Translations under genes and position numbers: made by a program | Shown: positions 31,901 through 47,376 of the stretch, one piece after another | Numbering within the stretch: position 1 is the first letter of the stretch | Layout of the letters: each line of letters starts with the position of its first letter | Source: Erinaceus europaeus | Lineage: Eukaryota; Chordata; Mammalia; Eulipotyphla; Erinaceidae | Direction of reading: 5' to 3' | DNA: 64,000 nucleotides | Assembly: GCF_950295315.1 (NCBI RefSeq) | Contig: NC_080185.1 | Location: 41,070,602-41,134,601 of the forward strand | The notes under the pieces: generated by a model | Told to the model about the DNA's origin: nothing | Seen by the model: only the letters and a program-made list of their open reading frames with translations | Database searches by the model: none

Positions 31901-34900
31901 AATGAAGCTTCCCCCCCCCAGCAGATGGGGGCTGGGGGCTTGAATTTGTGCATAGTAATATGTGTGCTCAACTAGGTGTACCATCACCCAGCCCCCTGCC
32001 ACCCAACGTTACTTTTCTATATGTAAACAGAAGTCAAGAAGAAGTTGATGTGTACCCGCTGTGGATTCTGAGCTGTACCTACCCACCTGTTGGTTGCACC
32101 AGTGGCAACACATCCCTTGGATTTGTAGTTGTATTAGTGTTTCCACATTAGCTGTGCCAAGTTCTCTTCATAGCTTTATAACTCTGCCCCTGCTCTTCTG
32201 TTTCTAATAAATTATTATTTATTCAGTAGGACAGAGAAATTGAGAGAGGAAGGGAAGATAGAGAGGGAGAGGTTAAGAGACACCTGCAGACCTGCTTTAC
32301 CGCCTGTGATACGACTCCCCCCCCCCACAGGTGGGGAGCTGGGGGCTCAAACTGGGATCTGTGCGTGGGTCCTTAGATTTGGTACTATGTGCACTTAACC
32401 TGGTGCATTACTTCCTGACCCCCAATTTGTTATTATTTTAGATAGATACAGAGAATCCAGAGAGGCAGATGGGGAAAGAGACCACCTGCAACACCACAGC
32501 TTCCATCAGTGTGGTGGGGACTGGGCTCTAACCTGGGTAGTACGCATGGCAAAGCAGCGCAACATCCAAGTGTCAGCCCGGGTTACTTATTGATTCATTC
32601 TTTAGCACAGACTAGAGAGGAAGAGTGTACCAGTGCATCCCAATGGCACATGGGGTGCTGGGTATTGAACTAGCTTCTTCACTGTGCTACCTCCCGGGCC
32701 CTGGTTTTGCTGTAGAGTGAGTATAGAGACTTCCGGGAGTCGGGCGGTAGTGCAGTGGGTTAAGTGCACGTCACAAAGCGCAAGGGCCGGCTTAAGGATC
32801 CAGGTTCGAGCCCCTGGCTCCCCCACCTGCAGGGTGTTCGCTTGTGGGAGTCGCTTCACAGGTGGTGAAGCAGGTCTGAAGGTGTATATCTTTCTCTCCC
32901 CCTCTGTCTTCCCCTCTTCTCTCCATTTCTCTGTCATATCCAACAATGACAAAGTCAGTAATAACAATAACTACAACACCAATAAAACAAGGACAACAAA
33001 AGGGAAAATAAATAAACATAAAAAAATAAAAAGAGAAGTCCACAGGTCTATGTGTTGTGCGTTTGCAGGGGTGCTACTTATTTGAATGAGTTCTAGCTGA
33101 CTCGAGAACTTTCTCGAAAAAAGAGAACTTTATTTTCTCTAGAAAAGCTAGATAGAAGCATTATGGAAAGAGTATTAGACGAAAAACCTTCTCTGATATC
33201 TTTGCCTAATAACTGTTCCCTTTGTGACATCATAGATTTCAGAATTCTGTAGTCTTTTTTTTTTTTTTATTACCAGACCACTGCTCAGTTCTGGTTTATC
33301 GTGGTGTGGTGTCTGTCTCCCTCTGTTTTTCCTTTCCTTCTAGGTGTCTCTCTGTCACCAATAAATAAATTAAAAAACAGTAAATCTTTAATTTTTTTTT
33401 CTGAAAGAGACACCAGAGCATTCCTTGGTCATATGTGCTATGCTGGGAGTCGAACCCAGGGCCTCACAGATACCAAGTGCTCTCTCTGGTTTTGAGCCAT
33501 CTACCTGATTATCATTACTTTTTTTTTGGCCATTTCCAGGACTTCACCATTCCTGGCTTACTTTTTCACCACAGCAATGAGACTTTTTTTTTTCCAGAGT
33601 ACTGTTCAGCTTTATGGTTTATGGTGGTAAAAAAGAAAGTTTTGATAGTTAGTCTGGGGGCCTGGTGGTGGTGCATCTGGTTAAGTGCACATGTTAAAAT
33701 GAGCAAGGACCTGGGTTCCAGCCCCCAGTTCCTATCTACAGGGGGAAAGGTTTGTGAGTGGTAAAGCAGTGCTGCAGGTGTCTCTCTCCCCTTCCCTCTC
33801 GATTTCTGGTTGTCCAATAAGTAAATAAAGATAAAAAAATTTGGTAAAAATAAACTAGTCTCTATCCTTTTGGACGTAATCTATAAGAGAAAGTAAACAC
33901 AGGGTTTTTTAAAAATATTTTTTGCTTAAAAACAAAATCTTCTGGCTGTATTGGAGTTTGAACCTGGTACCTCAGAGCTTCAGGCATCAAAGTCTTTTGC
34001 ACAGCCATTGTGCTGTCTCCCTTCCCCCCAACCCCCCCCTTTTTTTTTTTCAGCTCTACCATCATATTTTGTTAAACTGGTAACTTTGATTTCACTGGTT
34101 CTGCTAAGATGATTTTGGCTATCATCAGGACACTTGAAAGGACAGGCTTATCACTAGCCCCCGGGTTTTCTGATTGTGACATTTGATAGGGTGATAAATC
34201 TCCAAATACTCCCTGTGAGCCCAGCTTTGGCACCCATGCATCTGGGTGGAGGTTGTAATCAAGGAATTTTCCACAGCATGGTAGCTGGCTTAGGTCTTTG
34301 GGAGTGGGAAGATGATTTTTCTTCCTGGAGTGACAAAAGTATTTATATATATATATATATATATTTTTTTTTTTTACCAGAGCTCTGCTCAGCTTTGGCT
34401 TATGTTGGTGCTGGGGATTGAATCCGGGAATTTTATAGCCTCAGGCATGAGAGTCTCTTTGCATAATCATTATGCTATTTCTTTTATTTAGTTATTTAGA
34501 GATTGAGAGGGACTGGGAAAGAGAAAGACCTGCAACACTGTCCCACCACTTATGAAATGTTCTCCCTGCAGGTGGGGGGCTGGGGGCTTGAGCCTGAGTC
34601 CTTGAGCATTGTAGCATGTGTGCTCAATCAGGTATGACGTCACCCCACCCCTCAGTCTTCATTTAAAAAAAATATATATATATATACATATATACTTTTT
34701 AATTATCTTTATTTTGGATAGAGACAGCCAGAAATCGAGAGGGAAGAGTGGGTGATAGGGAGAAAGGCAGAGAGATACCTGCAGCCCTGCTTCACCACTT
34801 GTGAAGCTTTCCCCTGCAGGTGGGGGCTGGGGGCTTGAACCCAGGTCCTTGTGCACTGTAACGTGTGCTCAACCAGGTGGGCTGCCACCCAGCCCTAAGA

Positions 34901-36545
34901 TATTTTTTATTATTTTGAATTTTAGCTTAATGAGAGAAATACAGAGAGAAAGACACAGTGAAAGACCAGAGCACTGCTCAGCTCTGTCTTACATTGCTGC
35001 TGGGGTTTGAACCTGGGACCTTGGTGTCAGGCATGAAAGTCTTGCAGAACCATTATGCTGTCTCCGCAGCCCATAGCCTTCATCCTTCATTTCTTATAAA
35101 CTGATCTTGGATCAGGCCGGTGAAAAAGCTCACTTGGATAGTGCACTGCTTACCCCTGTGCATGGCTTAAATTGGAACCTGGCTCCCATGATGTTGAAGG
35201 AAGCTTCAGTGCAGTAGTGTCTCTCCCCGACCTGCCCCCTCCCCTCCTCCTCTATCCATCTAAAAAAGAAAAGTGATCTGCTCAGGCTCCAAATTATCTA
35301 AGTGCTGGTTAGTAAGTATCCTGTATGGTGTTAAAGATTTCTGGAGCCCTGCCCACCCCTAATTTTCAATAAGCACTTAACATTAGCTCTGCACAGTGCT
35401 GGCTCTTTATCTCCCGACCTATGCTCTGATCCTCAGATAATATTCTATAATTGAGAAGAACATCACGTTATTGTTTCCCCCCTCCCCCTACTTTTAAGAG
35501 CTTTACCAGAAATCAATAATTTTACCACCTGCGGGCTATGATTTTACCTATCTTAGAAAGTGTACGCAGGAGGGGAGGTCCTAGAAAGTGTACGTGGGGG
35601 GCCAGGTGGTGGCGCACCTGGTTGAGCACAAGGAGCCAGGTTCAAGCCCTTGGTCCCTACCTGCAGGGGGAAAGCTTTGCGAGTGGTGAAGCAGGGCTGC
35701 GGGTGTCTCTCTGTCACCCTCGTCCCTCTCGGTTTCTGGCCGTCTATTCAATAAATAAATAAAAATGATAAAAATATTTTTAAAAAACTGTACACGAGGG
35801 CTGGAGATAGCATAATGGTTTTGCGAAAGCATGCCTGAGGCACCAAAGGTCCTAGGTTCAATCGCCAGCACCACCATAAGCCAGAACTGAGCAGTGCTCT
35901 GGTGAAGGGTGTGTGTGTGGGGGGGAGGTAAGTGTATGTGAGCAGCAGTTCATCTGATGTAACCAAACCAAAGTATGGAGAAATCTTTGCTCTGGATAGG
36001 AAAGAATGGGAGCATGCAATGCCTACATGTATTGCCTGGGTCCTAGTGTGTTTTATCAAACTTTTTTTTTTTTTAACTGCTCAGCTCTGGCTTATGCTGG
36101 TGGGGGGGTGGAGATTGAATGTGGGACTTTGGAGCCTCAAGTATGACAGTCTTTTTGCATAACCGTTAATGCTACACACTCCTGCCCTGATTAAACTTTT
36201 TTTCATTTTATTTGATAGGACAGAAATTGAGAGTGAAGGGGGAGACAGAAAGAAAGACGCCATGGTCCAGGAGTTGGCGCAGTAGATAAAGCACTAGACT
36301 CTCAAGCAAGCGGTCCTGAGTTCAATTCCCAATAGCACATGTACCAGAGTGATGTCTAGATCTTTCTCTCTCCTCCTGTCATTCTCGTTAATACATAAAT
36401 AAAATCTTAAAAAAAGAGATACCTGTAGTACTGCTTCACTACTCCTGAAGCTGTCCCCCTTTGCCCCCCTCACAGATGGGGTGGGGGAGGGTCTAGAACC
36501 TGTTGGGCAATACATGTGCTCAACCAGGCATGTCATTGCCTGGCC

Positions 36546-36580
<35 letters not shown>

Positions 36581-39500
36581 TACTACTACTACTTCTACTT
36601 TCCTTGAGACCCTTTGCTCACCTGCTTTCTGAATTGGTGAGCTTGAGGACAGGAGCTCGTAAATGACTACGATGAAAGTATACAGGTAAAATATCAACTC
36701 AGGAATCAGGAAGGTCCTTTTAATTGCTATGTTGACTAGAAAGGAAGTTTGTAGATGGGAATCTTCAATTTGCTGGTCCAAGTTTGTTTGCTTTTTTTTT
36801 TTTTTTTTTTTTAGTTCAGTGTGTTTACTACTTCCACTTTTTTTTTTTTTACTTTTTAAACACCTATTAAAAATTATTTATTTATTATCGGCTAGAGGCA
36901 TAGATAAATTGAGGGGGAGGGGGCCAGGTGGTGGTACACCAGGTTAAGCACTCACACATTACAGTGCACAAGGACCCAGGTTCAAGCCCCTGATTCCTAC
37001 CTGCAGGGAGAAAACTTCACATGTGGTGAAGCAGGGCTGCAGTTGTGTCTCCCCCCCATTATTATATATCTCCCTCCTCTCTCAATTTCTCTCTGTCTCT
37101 ATCAAATAAATAAAATATTTAAAAAGAAATTGAGGAGGGCATAGAGGAGACAGACACCCTGCATTTTCTCTCTCTTTTTTTCCAGTGAATTCAGAATCTC
37201 AGGCAGGGTAGTCCGTTTGTATAACCATTATGCTTGTCTCCCCTGCCTGAGGGGATTGAATTCTCTATAACGCGCATTTTGGAACTCATCTTTTACTTTC
37301 CTTTGTAGAATAAGCTCATCTCTTTAATTGTAACACATTAGAATAGATTCAGCAATGTCTTTTTTTTTTTTTTTTTGCCTCCAGGGTTATCGCTGGGGCC
37401 CCACGAATCCACCGTTCCTGGAGGCCATTTTTTCCCGTTTTGTTGCCCTTGTTTATTAGTGTTGTTGTTACTATTATTGTTGGCGCTGTTGTTGGATAGG
37501 ACAGAGAGAAATCGAGAGGGGAGGGAAAGATGGGGAGAGAAAGATAGACACCTGCAGACCTTCTTCACCACCTGTAAAATGACTCCCCTGCAGGTGGCTC
37601 GCACTTTGTGCCACGTGCGCTCAACCTGCTGCGCTACCGCCCGGCCCCCAGCCATGTCTTTTTAAATGCCATAAAAACTTTTCAGTAGAAATGATTTGCC
37701 CATTCTAAAATCTAACATAGCTATAAGGATAGAAGTGACTTGCTGGAAATGTTATATACACCAGAGTATCATTGTTTCAACCAGAAACTTAGCTTGTGGG
37801 AAAATCACTATTCCTAGCTTGAACCCTATGTCAGAATTTATTGAGGAGAAAACTGACTTAGGATGGATGGGTGGATGGATAGATGGATGGATGGAAGGGA
37901 TGAATGAGGGAGAGAGTGTCTCAAAGAATTTACAGTCATGATTTAATGCATTGTCCTTCCAGTAAGGAGATTAAGCTATTCCCAGAAATGGATATAATCA
38001 GTCTGTTTATTGAGAAGCTAGTATGTATTCAGCCCTTCTGGGAGTGAGAGGAAATAGGGGAGTAATAGACTTGGTCATTCCTTCTGTGAAATCTATGATA
38101 GATGATATTCATATAAAAGACACATCCAGGAGCGGTGGCACAGATAAGATAACCATTTTAGGGGAGCATATTGGAATTCAAATGAGTAGCATCATCACAA
38201 CGGAATCTTGGGCCTGCCCACATATATATCATTCATTCACAGCCTGGTCTGTTCTTTTTCTGTATTACTCAACAAATGACTTGCTGTCTACCAGAATTTC
38301 TCATGGCACATCAATTTGTTGCCAAGTGACAGTCGAGAACTGTTCTTTGGGAGCTGATGACAATTAAGGAGATGAGATTTATAGACATAAAACCACTGAA
38401 TAATTCAGGACAGGATTAAATAAGCTGAACTGTGAGGCTATGAACTATGAGCCCCCTCAGTTTTGATAGACAAGAAGTTTCTGTGGAGAACAGACAATGG
38501 CAGCGAACTAACTCAGGTTCTTAGCTGTAAGCAACAGAAAGGAAATCAGATTTTTTTTAAGCAGGAAAGATGTTCATTAAAAGTGTTGATGGGACCAGGT
38601 GGTGGCACACCTGGTTGAGCGCACATGTTACAGTGCACAAGGACCCGGTTCGAGCCCCTGGTCCCCACCTGCAGGGGGGTGGTGAAGCAGTGCTGCAGGT
38701 GTCTCTGTCTTTTCCTATCTCCCCCTGCCTTCTCGATTTTTGACTATCTCTATCCAATAAATAAATATAAAAAATCAAAAAAATTTGTTGACCAGGGCCA
38801 GGAAGATAAATAGCATAATGATTATGTTTTTTTTTTTTTTAAACAGAGCACTGCTCAGCTTTGGTTTATGGTAGTTCAAGAGATTGAACCTGGGAATTCA
38901 GAGCCTCAGGCATGAGAGTCTCTTTGTATAACCATTATGCTATCTACCCCTGCCCTAGATAATGATTATGCAAAGAGATTTTCATGGCTGAAAATTGAGG
39001 TCCCAGGTTCATTCGCCAGCTCCACCATTAAACCATGGCTGAGCAGTGCTCTGGTTAAAACACAGTACACCTGTGTCTGTTCCCTCCCTCCCTCTGTAAT
39101 ATCACCTTATGCCAGAGCTGTGTTGTGCTGTGACCCTTTCTTATAAATCAGATATACATAAATGAGCAAATATCTTTTAGAAATGATTTGGAAGCAACAT
39201 CTTAAGCATTTAATAAAATGCTTCTAAGAGATAAATCAGGCATTCATTTTTAAAAAATGAAAAAAAATGCAACAGGGCTATGCATATCTTAATAAGACAG
39301 CAATTTTTTTGTTTGTTTTACTGCTCAGCTCTGGTTTATGGTGGTATGGGGGAATTGAACCTGGGACTTTGGAGCCTCCAGCGTGAGTTTCTTTGCATAA
39401 CCATTAGGCTATCTTCCCTCACCCAAGATAAAAGATACATGTTCATGGGGCCAGGTGGTGGCGCACCTGGTTGAGCACACATGTTACAATGCTCAAGGAC

Positions 39501-42500
39501 CTGGGTTTGAGTCCCTAGTTCCCACCTGCAGGGGAAAGCTTTATGAGTACTGAGGCAATAGCAGGTGTCTCTTTCGCTACCTCTCCCTTACCTCTATTTT
39601 TTTAACTTGATTTTTTTTTTTGGGTAGGACAGAGAGAAATAGAGGAAGGGAAGACAGAGAGGAGGAGAGAAAGATAGACACCTGCAGACCTGCTTGCTAT
39701 GTGACTCCCCTGTAGGCTAGGAGCTGGCGGCTCGAACCAGGATCCTTGAGCTTTGTGCCACGCCCACGCGCGCTTAACCTGCTATGCTACCGCCCAGCCC
39801 CACCTCTTTTTATTTTATTTTATTTATTGGGTTGGGAAGACAGCATAGCGATTATGTAAAAGCCATTCAAGCCTGAAGCTCTTGAGGTCTCAGGTTCAAT
39901 TCCCAGTACTACCATAAGCCAAAACTGAGCAATGTTCTGGTCTTTCTCAGTATCTTTTCTTCTGTATCTACTATCTGCTCTTGCTCATTGTTAAAATAAA
40001 ATAAATAAAAATATTTTTAAAAGATTTTATTTATTAATGAGAAAGATGGGGGGGTGGAGACAACCAGACATCACTCTGGTACATGTGCTGCCAGCAGGAT
40101 TGAATTTGGGACCTCATGCTTGAGAGTCCAGTGCTTTAGCCACTGTACCACCTCCCATACCACCCCCTTACACAGATAATAAAAATTAACATATATATAT
40201 ATATTTTTTAGGGTGAGGGTAGATAGCATAATGGCTATGCAAAGAGATTCATGCCTTGAGGTTTCAAAGTCCCAGGTTCAGTCCACTGCACCACCATAAA
40301 CCAGAGCACCACTGTTAAGCTCTGGCTTCTTTCTGGTGGCTCCTTCTCTAGCCCTGCATATCTTTCGACCCTCATCGTTTCACTCCTGGGTCCAGATCCT
40401 ACAGACACACTTGCATGTTTTTGTAACAGAACCAAAGGGGGAACAAACGGAAAGAAAGAAACAAAGTAGCCAAAGCAGCATGGCTGTCACACTGTAACAA
40501 AGTTGTACATACAGGGAGAGTCAAGAGAGCCGCTGAGGTGTGAACCGCAGGCATGAAAGAATGGAAGGAGTCTGATTCAGAAGAGGACTTAGTGGATGGG
40601 GGAGACAGCATAATGGTTATACAAATAGACCAATGCCTGAGGCTCTGAGATCCCAGGTTCAATCCCCTAGACTACCATAAGCCGGAGTTGAGCAGTGCTC
40701 TGGTAAAAAGAAAGGGCATATTAGTGGGTGGGAAACAGACACCACCAATCGGTACTGTTGAATTACTGGAAATTGGAATATGGGGAATTTACAGTGCTCT
40801 GTCTGCTGACATGGGTACATTTTTCTAAGTTAAATTTATTTTATTTGTTAGGACAGAAATGGGATGGTAGTGCAGCCTGTTAAGTGCACATGCTGTGAAG
40901 CGCAAGGACTGGTATAGGATCCTGGTTCGAGGCCCTGGCTCCTCACCTTCAGGGGGTCACTTTACAAGCGGTGAAGCAGGTCTGCAGGTGTCTATCTTTC
41001 TCTACCCTTCTCTGTCTTCCTTCCCCTCCTCTCTCTATTTCTCTCTGTCCTGTCCAATAACAATAGTGACAATAATAAGGGCAACAAAAAGTGGGGAAGA
41101 AAATGGCCTCCACGAGCAGTGGATTCATAGTACAGGCTCCCGATCCCCAGTGATAACCCTGGAGGAAAAAAAAAAAAAAGAAATTGAGGAGAAGGGGAGA
41201 CAGAGAAAGAGAAATACCTGCAGACCTGCTCCACCATTAGTGAAGCTCCCCCCCCCCACAGGTAGGGAGTGGGGGCTTGAACCCGAGTCCTTGAGCAGTA
41301 TATAATGTGTGCTCAAACCAACCATGAATAAATTCAGTTGGGGAAGTCCTGGAGGCACATACTTAATGTTAGGTGCACTGGGTACTTTTCTGTGTATATG
41401 TTGTACATATATAACATTGTACTTTACAGACTGTATTGGAGGGTCTGGGGTGCAGCTTAGTGCCCCTGGTTTTCATCCCTTGCACCCACCCCAAATAAAG
41501 TCTGCTGGGTAACTTGGAGTTATTGGAGTTTCTGGCTCTGTACCCCCAAGGCCTTGGTCATTACCCCAGATCATGCCAGCAGACTGCTCTGTCCCCAGCT
41601 AGTATTAAGCTGCAGCTGGGCGCCTCTTATCCTGCCACTAGCTCTGCTGGCCTTGCCACTGGGGGAGCTAGACCCTGCTGTATGGCCCTATTTCTACTGG
41701 AGTTGGGAGAATTCCAGCCTTGGCTTCCTTCCTCTGGCGCCCTAGTCAGAGCCTGGAGGAGGTGCCTGTTGAGGGGAAAATGCCCATCCTTGCTGCAAGG
41801 AGCTAGGGATGGGGGTGGGGTGGGCTGGGAAAGCAAATATCTTGACATTTTCAGTTTTGTTATTTGTTTTGCCACCAGGGTTACCGCTGGAGCTTGGTGC
41901 CTGCACAGCTCCACCAGTTCAGGTGGCCATTTCATTTCATTTCTTTCTTTTTTCTTTCTTCTTTTTCTTTTTAAGATTTTATTTATTTCTGAGAAAGACA
42001 GGAGGAGAGAGAAAGAACCAGACATCACTCTGGCACATGTGCTGCCAGGGATTGAACTGGGGACCTCATGTTTGAGAGTCCAAAGCCCTATCACTGCACC
42101 ACCTCCTGGACCACATTTCTTTTCCTTCTTTTTTTTTTTTTTGAATTTATTTATTCATGCGAAAGATAGGAAGAGAGAAAGAACTCTACTGTGCCACCTC
42201 TTGGACCACATTTCTTTTTTTTAATATATATTTATTTTCTTTTCTGTTGCTCTTGTTTTTCATTATTGTTGTTATTGATGATGTCATTGTTGGATAGGAC
42301 AGAGAGAAATGGAGAGAGGAGGGGAAGACAGAAAGAGGGAGAGAAAGACAGACACCTGCAGACCTGCTTCACCACCTGTGAAGTGACTCCTCTGCAGATG
42401 GGGAGCCGGGGGCTCGAACCGGGATCCTTAGTTGGTACATGTGTTTAACGCCACCTGCGCTTAACCCACTGTGCTACCTCCCGACTCCCTATTTATTTAT

Positions 42501-44513
42501 TTTACCTGAGCACCTCAGCTCTGGCTTATGGTGGTATGGGGGATTGAACCTGAGACTCCAAAGCCCCAAATTCAATCTTCGGCACCAACAGAGCTGAGCA
42601 GTTCCAGTTAAAACAAACAAAACTCACAATAATAATAATTGATAATGCTTGCTGAAAGAACCTTGAGAGGGTAGGGGCTATTTCAGATTTAGGACAACCA
42701 AAAAAAAAAAAAGTACATGGGGGGCGGGGCAAAAGAAAAAAGTACAAGAGAAAGCTTTCCTCACTAGCCATTTAGGTCAGAAGAAAGTGTCTTCTTCAAA
42801 GGGTAGGAAGAATGGAGGCTGTGGAGGATACTGGTTGTGTGCAGGGCTGGCATTTGGGTCCTGCCCGACCAGTTTGACCAGACTAAAGGGCGTGTGCTGG
42901 GAAAATGGTTAGACAGAAGTGGAAGGAGTAGGATGGGTGGGACAAGATTAAGGATCCTGTGACAGACAGACAGACAGAGGGATTCCAATTTCATCAGAGG
43001 ATCTGGAGCCAGGCACTTCCTGGAGTCAGGAACAAGGAAGTGTCCTGGGAGGATTCAGTGTTTAAGGCCCATTAACTCTGAAGGTCTTTAGGGGGGGGCA
43101 GGTAGGAGGTGGCTATAATTTATTTTTATTTTTATTTTATTTAAAAGTATATCCATACATATTTTGCCTCCAGGGTCATCACTGGGCCTCAGTGCCAGCA
43201 ATAGGAATCCACTGCTCCTGGTGGCCTTTTTTTTTTTTTCCCCTCCTCATTTTATTGTATGGGACAGCGAGAAAAAGAGGAGGAAAAGAGGAGGAGATAG
43301 GATGAGAAAGATAAAATATCTGCAGACCTGCTTCACTGCTTGTGAAGTGTTTCCCCCCCCCCCCTGCAGGTAGGGAGCCGGGGGCTCGAACCCTGATCCT
43401 TGTCTGGGTCCTTGTGTTTAGTACTATGTTTATTTAACCAGGTCTACCATTGCCTGGCCCCTGCTATAGTGATTTAGAAACAAGGCAGTGGGTTAGAGAT
43501 AAAGATAAAAGACAAATATAGTTTTTTTTTTTTTTTCAGAACACTTATTTTTAATGAATTAAGGTTTTTTTTTTTTTTTACCAGAGCACTGCTCAGCTCT
43601 GGCTTCTGGTGATGTGAGGGATTGACCTTGGGACTTTGGAGCCTCAGGCCTGAGTCTCTTTACATAATCATCATGCTATCCCCCCTAATTTTTTTTTTTT
43701 TGGACTGAGACAGAAATTGGGAGGCAAGGGGCAGATGGGGGGGGAGAGAAAGGGAGAGGGAGAGAGGGAGGGAGACAGCAGCTCTGTAAAGCTTCCCCTC
43801 TGCCGGTGGGGACTAGAGACTTGAGACTTGACCCCTGTTCTTGCACATTATAATGTCTTTGCTTAATCAGGCACCCCCGGCCCCTATTTATCTGTTTTAA
43901 TGAGAGAGGTGTAGAAAGATGAGAGAGAGGGAGACCCATCTGCGGGGTGGGGGGTGTCACCTCATAAGTGGTGAAGTAGGTCTGCAGGTGTCTCCCTCTT
44001 TATCTTCCCCTCACCTCTCAGTTTCTCTCTGGAGAGAGGGATGTGGGGAGGTAGATATCAGAGCCTCAAGCATGAAAGTCTTCTAGAACCATTGTGCTGT
44101 CTCCCTAGTCGAGAACATATTTAGTTATTTTATTGTGAGAGAGGCCAGAGCCCCACCATTTGATGGAGTGCCAGGGAGGGGCCCCTCACACACATAATAC
44201 ATGTTCTCAAACCTGCTTACCCCTATTGTTGAAGTTAAGAGAATTTGACGGTCTGGAAGTTGGCACAGTGCTGGATGGAGTGTCACGCATGAGGTTCTGG
44301 TTCCAGCCCTGGTACTGCATGTCCCACAGCGGCTTTTCTGCTTCTCAGAAATATTAGATTGTCAAGAAAGTCATAACATGGTTTTTTTCTGTGCTTTTTT
44401 TCTATGCAAACGTGTATCATGACTTTTCCCAACAACCCAATGAATAACTTTTAAAAGTTTTTTTAAAGGGAATTTGAAGGAGACTTAAAAGAGAAGGAAG
44501 CAGAAGTTAATTC

Positions 44514-44553
<40 letters not shown>

Positions 44554-47337
44554 GGGGAAGGATGCAGAGCACACCTCAGCTGACTGTTGGTGGTGCCAGG
44601 GATAGAACCTGAGTCCTCCCTCCTGCAAGTCCTTTGTTCTACCACTGAGCTATCTCTGCATCCCCTGCCAACTTAGGACCTAGAGTGACTAAACAGGATC
44701 CTGCCTTTCCTTTGGAACTAGACATGCCAAGAGCAGGACCACGTGGAAGAAGTAAAAGAATGGATTTTAGAGGGGGGCTGGGTGGTAGCGCAACGGGTTA
44801 AGTGCACATGGTGCGAAGTGTAAGGACTGGCGTGAAGGATCCTGGTTCGAGCTGCATTGTAAGTGGCCTAGTCTTGGATTAGTGGTGGCAGTTCCATTTT
44901 GTGTGGTACTTGGAGAAGAATGGGAAGGAAACATGTAGGTTTCCCCAGCTCTTCCCCCTCTTCTCACCCTCCCACAGGACAGAGAAAAATTTGAGAGGGG
45001 GAGTGGGAATAAGGAGAGATACCTGCACCATTGCTTCACCTACTCCTAAAGCTTTCCCCTTGAACCCAGGTCCTTGTGCTTGGTAACATGCATGCAACCA
45101 GGTCCACTGCCACTGCTCCCCCCCCCCCCAGCACTGTCAGTAACCACAGCTTTAGCTTCACATCCGGGCTTCCTAAGACTGCTTGGGCCCAGAGAGACCT
45201 TTGTGCATAACTTGAAAGCCGTTGCTGAGGCATTCATTCCTCTCAGGACCCAATTCCCAGGAGCCCAGAGCATGTCCCTGCTTGTAGGTGATGCTGGCTT
45301 GCTCAGGTGTCATTAAAGGCCACGCAGTCATCTTCACAGGAAACAGCTCACACCTCAGGTGTTTGTGAAAGCGTGAGGGAAATTCCCATTGCTTACACTG
45401 CCCCTGGGTTGGCTGGTACTTAGTCTTTGGAGGCCCTTGTGTTCTCTCTTCAGTGGAATAGGCCATGCTCTTGTGTCCTATTGAAAGTCCTTGTGACTTT
45501 CTTTTCCCTTTCCCTTTCCCTTCCCCTTCCCCTTCCCTCCCCTAGCCTCCGTTCCTCCCTTCTTCTCTTTTGAAGGAATTCTTTTTCAATAAAGGACATT
45601 TTATTTTATTTTATTTTATTTTATTTTATTTTATTTTAACGTTACAGAGAGGCAGATAGATACCAGTGCACTGCTCAGCTCTGGCTTACAGTGTTGGGAG
45701 TGTGTGTGTTTGGACCTGAGACTAGGAGCCTCAGGCTGGAATGTCTTTTTGCATAGTCTCCTATGTTAGCTCTCCCTAACTCCTTTCACTTTTCTCTGTC
45801 TCTTGTCTAAATAAATAAGAAAAGCAGTAGTATCAGCAGCAAGGTTGAGAACCTAGGATGTGGCTTCAAGTACTTGTCAGAGGATTCGGTAACCTTCCAA
45901 ATCAGTTGGGTTCTAAGGTGAAAGTGAGGGAACCTATCTAGATCAACCTGTTGCTTGTGGATCTAATGGTCTTTGCCATTCTCTAATCCTATGGTCTAAT
46001 CCTATAGGAAGGGCCATGCCATACTGCCACACCCAGATAAAACAGTCCACCAAGACATTTGTGTGGTCCATGATAGGGGTTAGGAAATAAGACCATAGAA
46101 CACCAGGTATGTCTTTTTTTTTTTCTTTGCAGAGAGAGCTCCACCAGATGGTTTAAGTGTTGCAGGGATTTAACACTCCCTTCTGGGCTGTCCCTTATGT
46201 CACTTAAAAAGTCATCAGGTATCACAGGGAGATGAGGAAGTATACCCATGTGTCAACACCTGCACTGTAAACCCTTAGCTGCCCAATAAAATGATAAAAG
46301 AACAGATGCCAGGCAAGCTATCATTGCTCAAGGCAAAAGGAGCAAGACATAGCTGGACTGGAAATAATTAGTAAGAGACAGAGGGTAGAGGCTCTGGAGA
46401 TGGCTCAGCTTGTGGAGTGCATGGCTTTCATGCAAAACGTTCTGGGTCCGATTCCCCAGCATCCCGTGAGCACCACACAGAGACCAGTGGAACTATGGGG
46501 AGTGGAGCAGTGCTTTGGGGTCTCTTAAACAAACAAAATCTTAGTTAGCTAGAGAGCTAACTAAAGGTGTGCATATGCGAGGCTCTGGGTTCTATCAACT
46601 TCACCTTAAAGGGGGGGGCAGTGGTGGTGCACCTGGTGGAGCGCACATGTTACAATGCACAAGGACCCTGCAGGGGGAAAGCTTTGCGAGTGGTGAAGCA
46701 ATGCTACCGTTGTGTCTCTGTCTCTTTCCGTCTATCTCCCCCTTCTCTCTCAATTTCTGACGGTCTGTCCAATAAGTAAATAAAGATAATTTTTAAAAAG
46801 GCAAAAGGCAAACACCACCACTGTTACTACCTATGAACCCACATTGAGTAACATTTAAAAAAATTTTTCTCTTATTAGGGGATTCATGGTTTAGAGTTGA
46901 CAGTAAAATACAGTAGTTTGTGCATGTGTAATCTTTCCCAGTTTTCCACATAATAGTTCAACAACAACCTTCACTGGGTTCTCCTGCCATCATGTTCCAG
47001 GACCTGAACCATTCCCCCCCACCAGTCTTTTACTTTGGTGCAGTGCACCAACTCCAGTCCAAGTGCTGCTTAGTGTTTTTCCTTTTCCTTTTTTTTTTTT
47101 TTTCAATTTCTTTATTCAGGGGTTAATGTTTTACAGTCGACAGTAAATACAATAGTTTGTACATGCATAACATTTCTCAGTTTTCCACACAACACTACAA
47201 CCCCCACTAGGTCCTCTGCCATCCTGTTCCAGGACCAGTACTCTCCCCCTCCACCCACCCCAGAGTTTTTTTTTTTTTTTTACTTTGGTGCAATACACCC
47301 ACCAGCTCCAGTTCAGGTTCTACTTGTGTTTCCCCTC

Positions 47338-47376
<39 letters not shown>

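Noticed and set aside
38023..38367. 114-codon frame in intron 1
   Set aside because: No known domain and no supporting signals; kept only as part of a repeat-poor island.
41514..42224. 236-codon plus-strand frame
   Set aside because: Its second half is minus-strand B-type SINE sequence; the first half has no recognisable domain, promoter or splice context.
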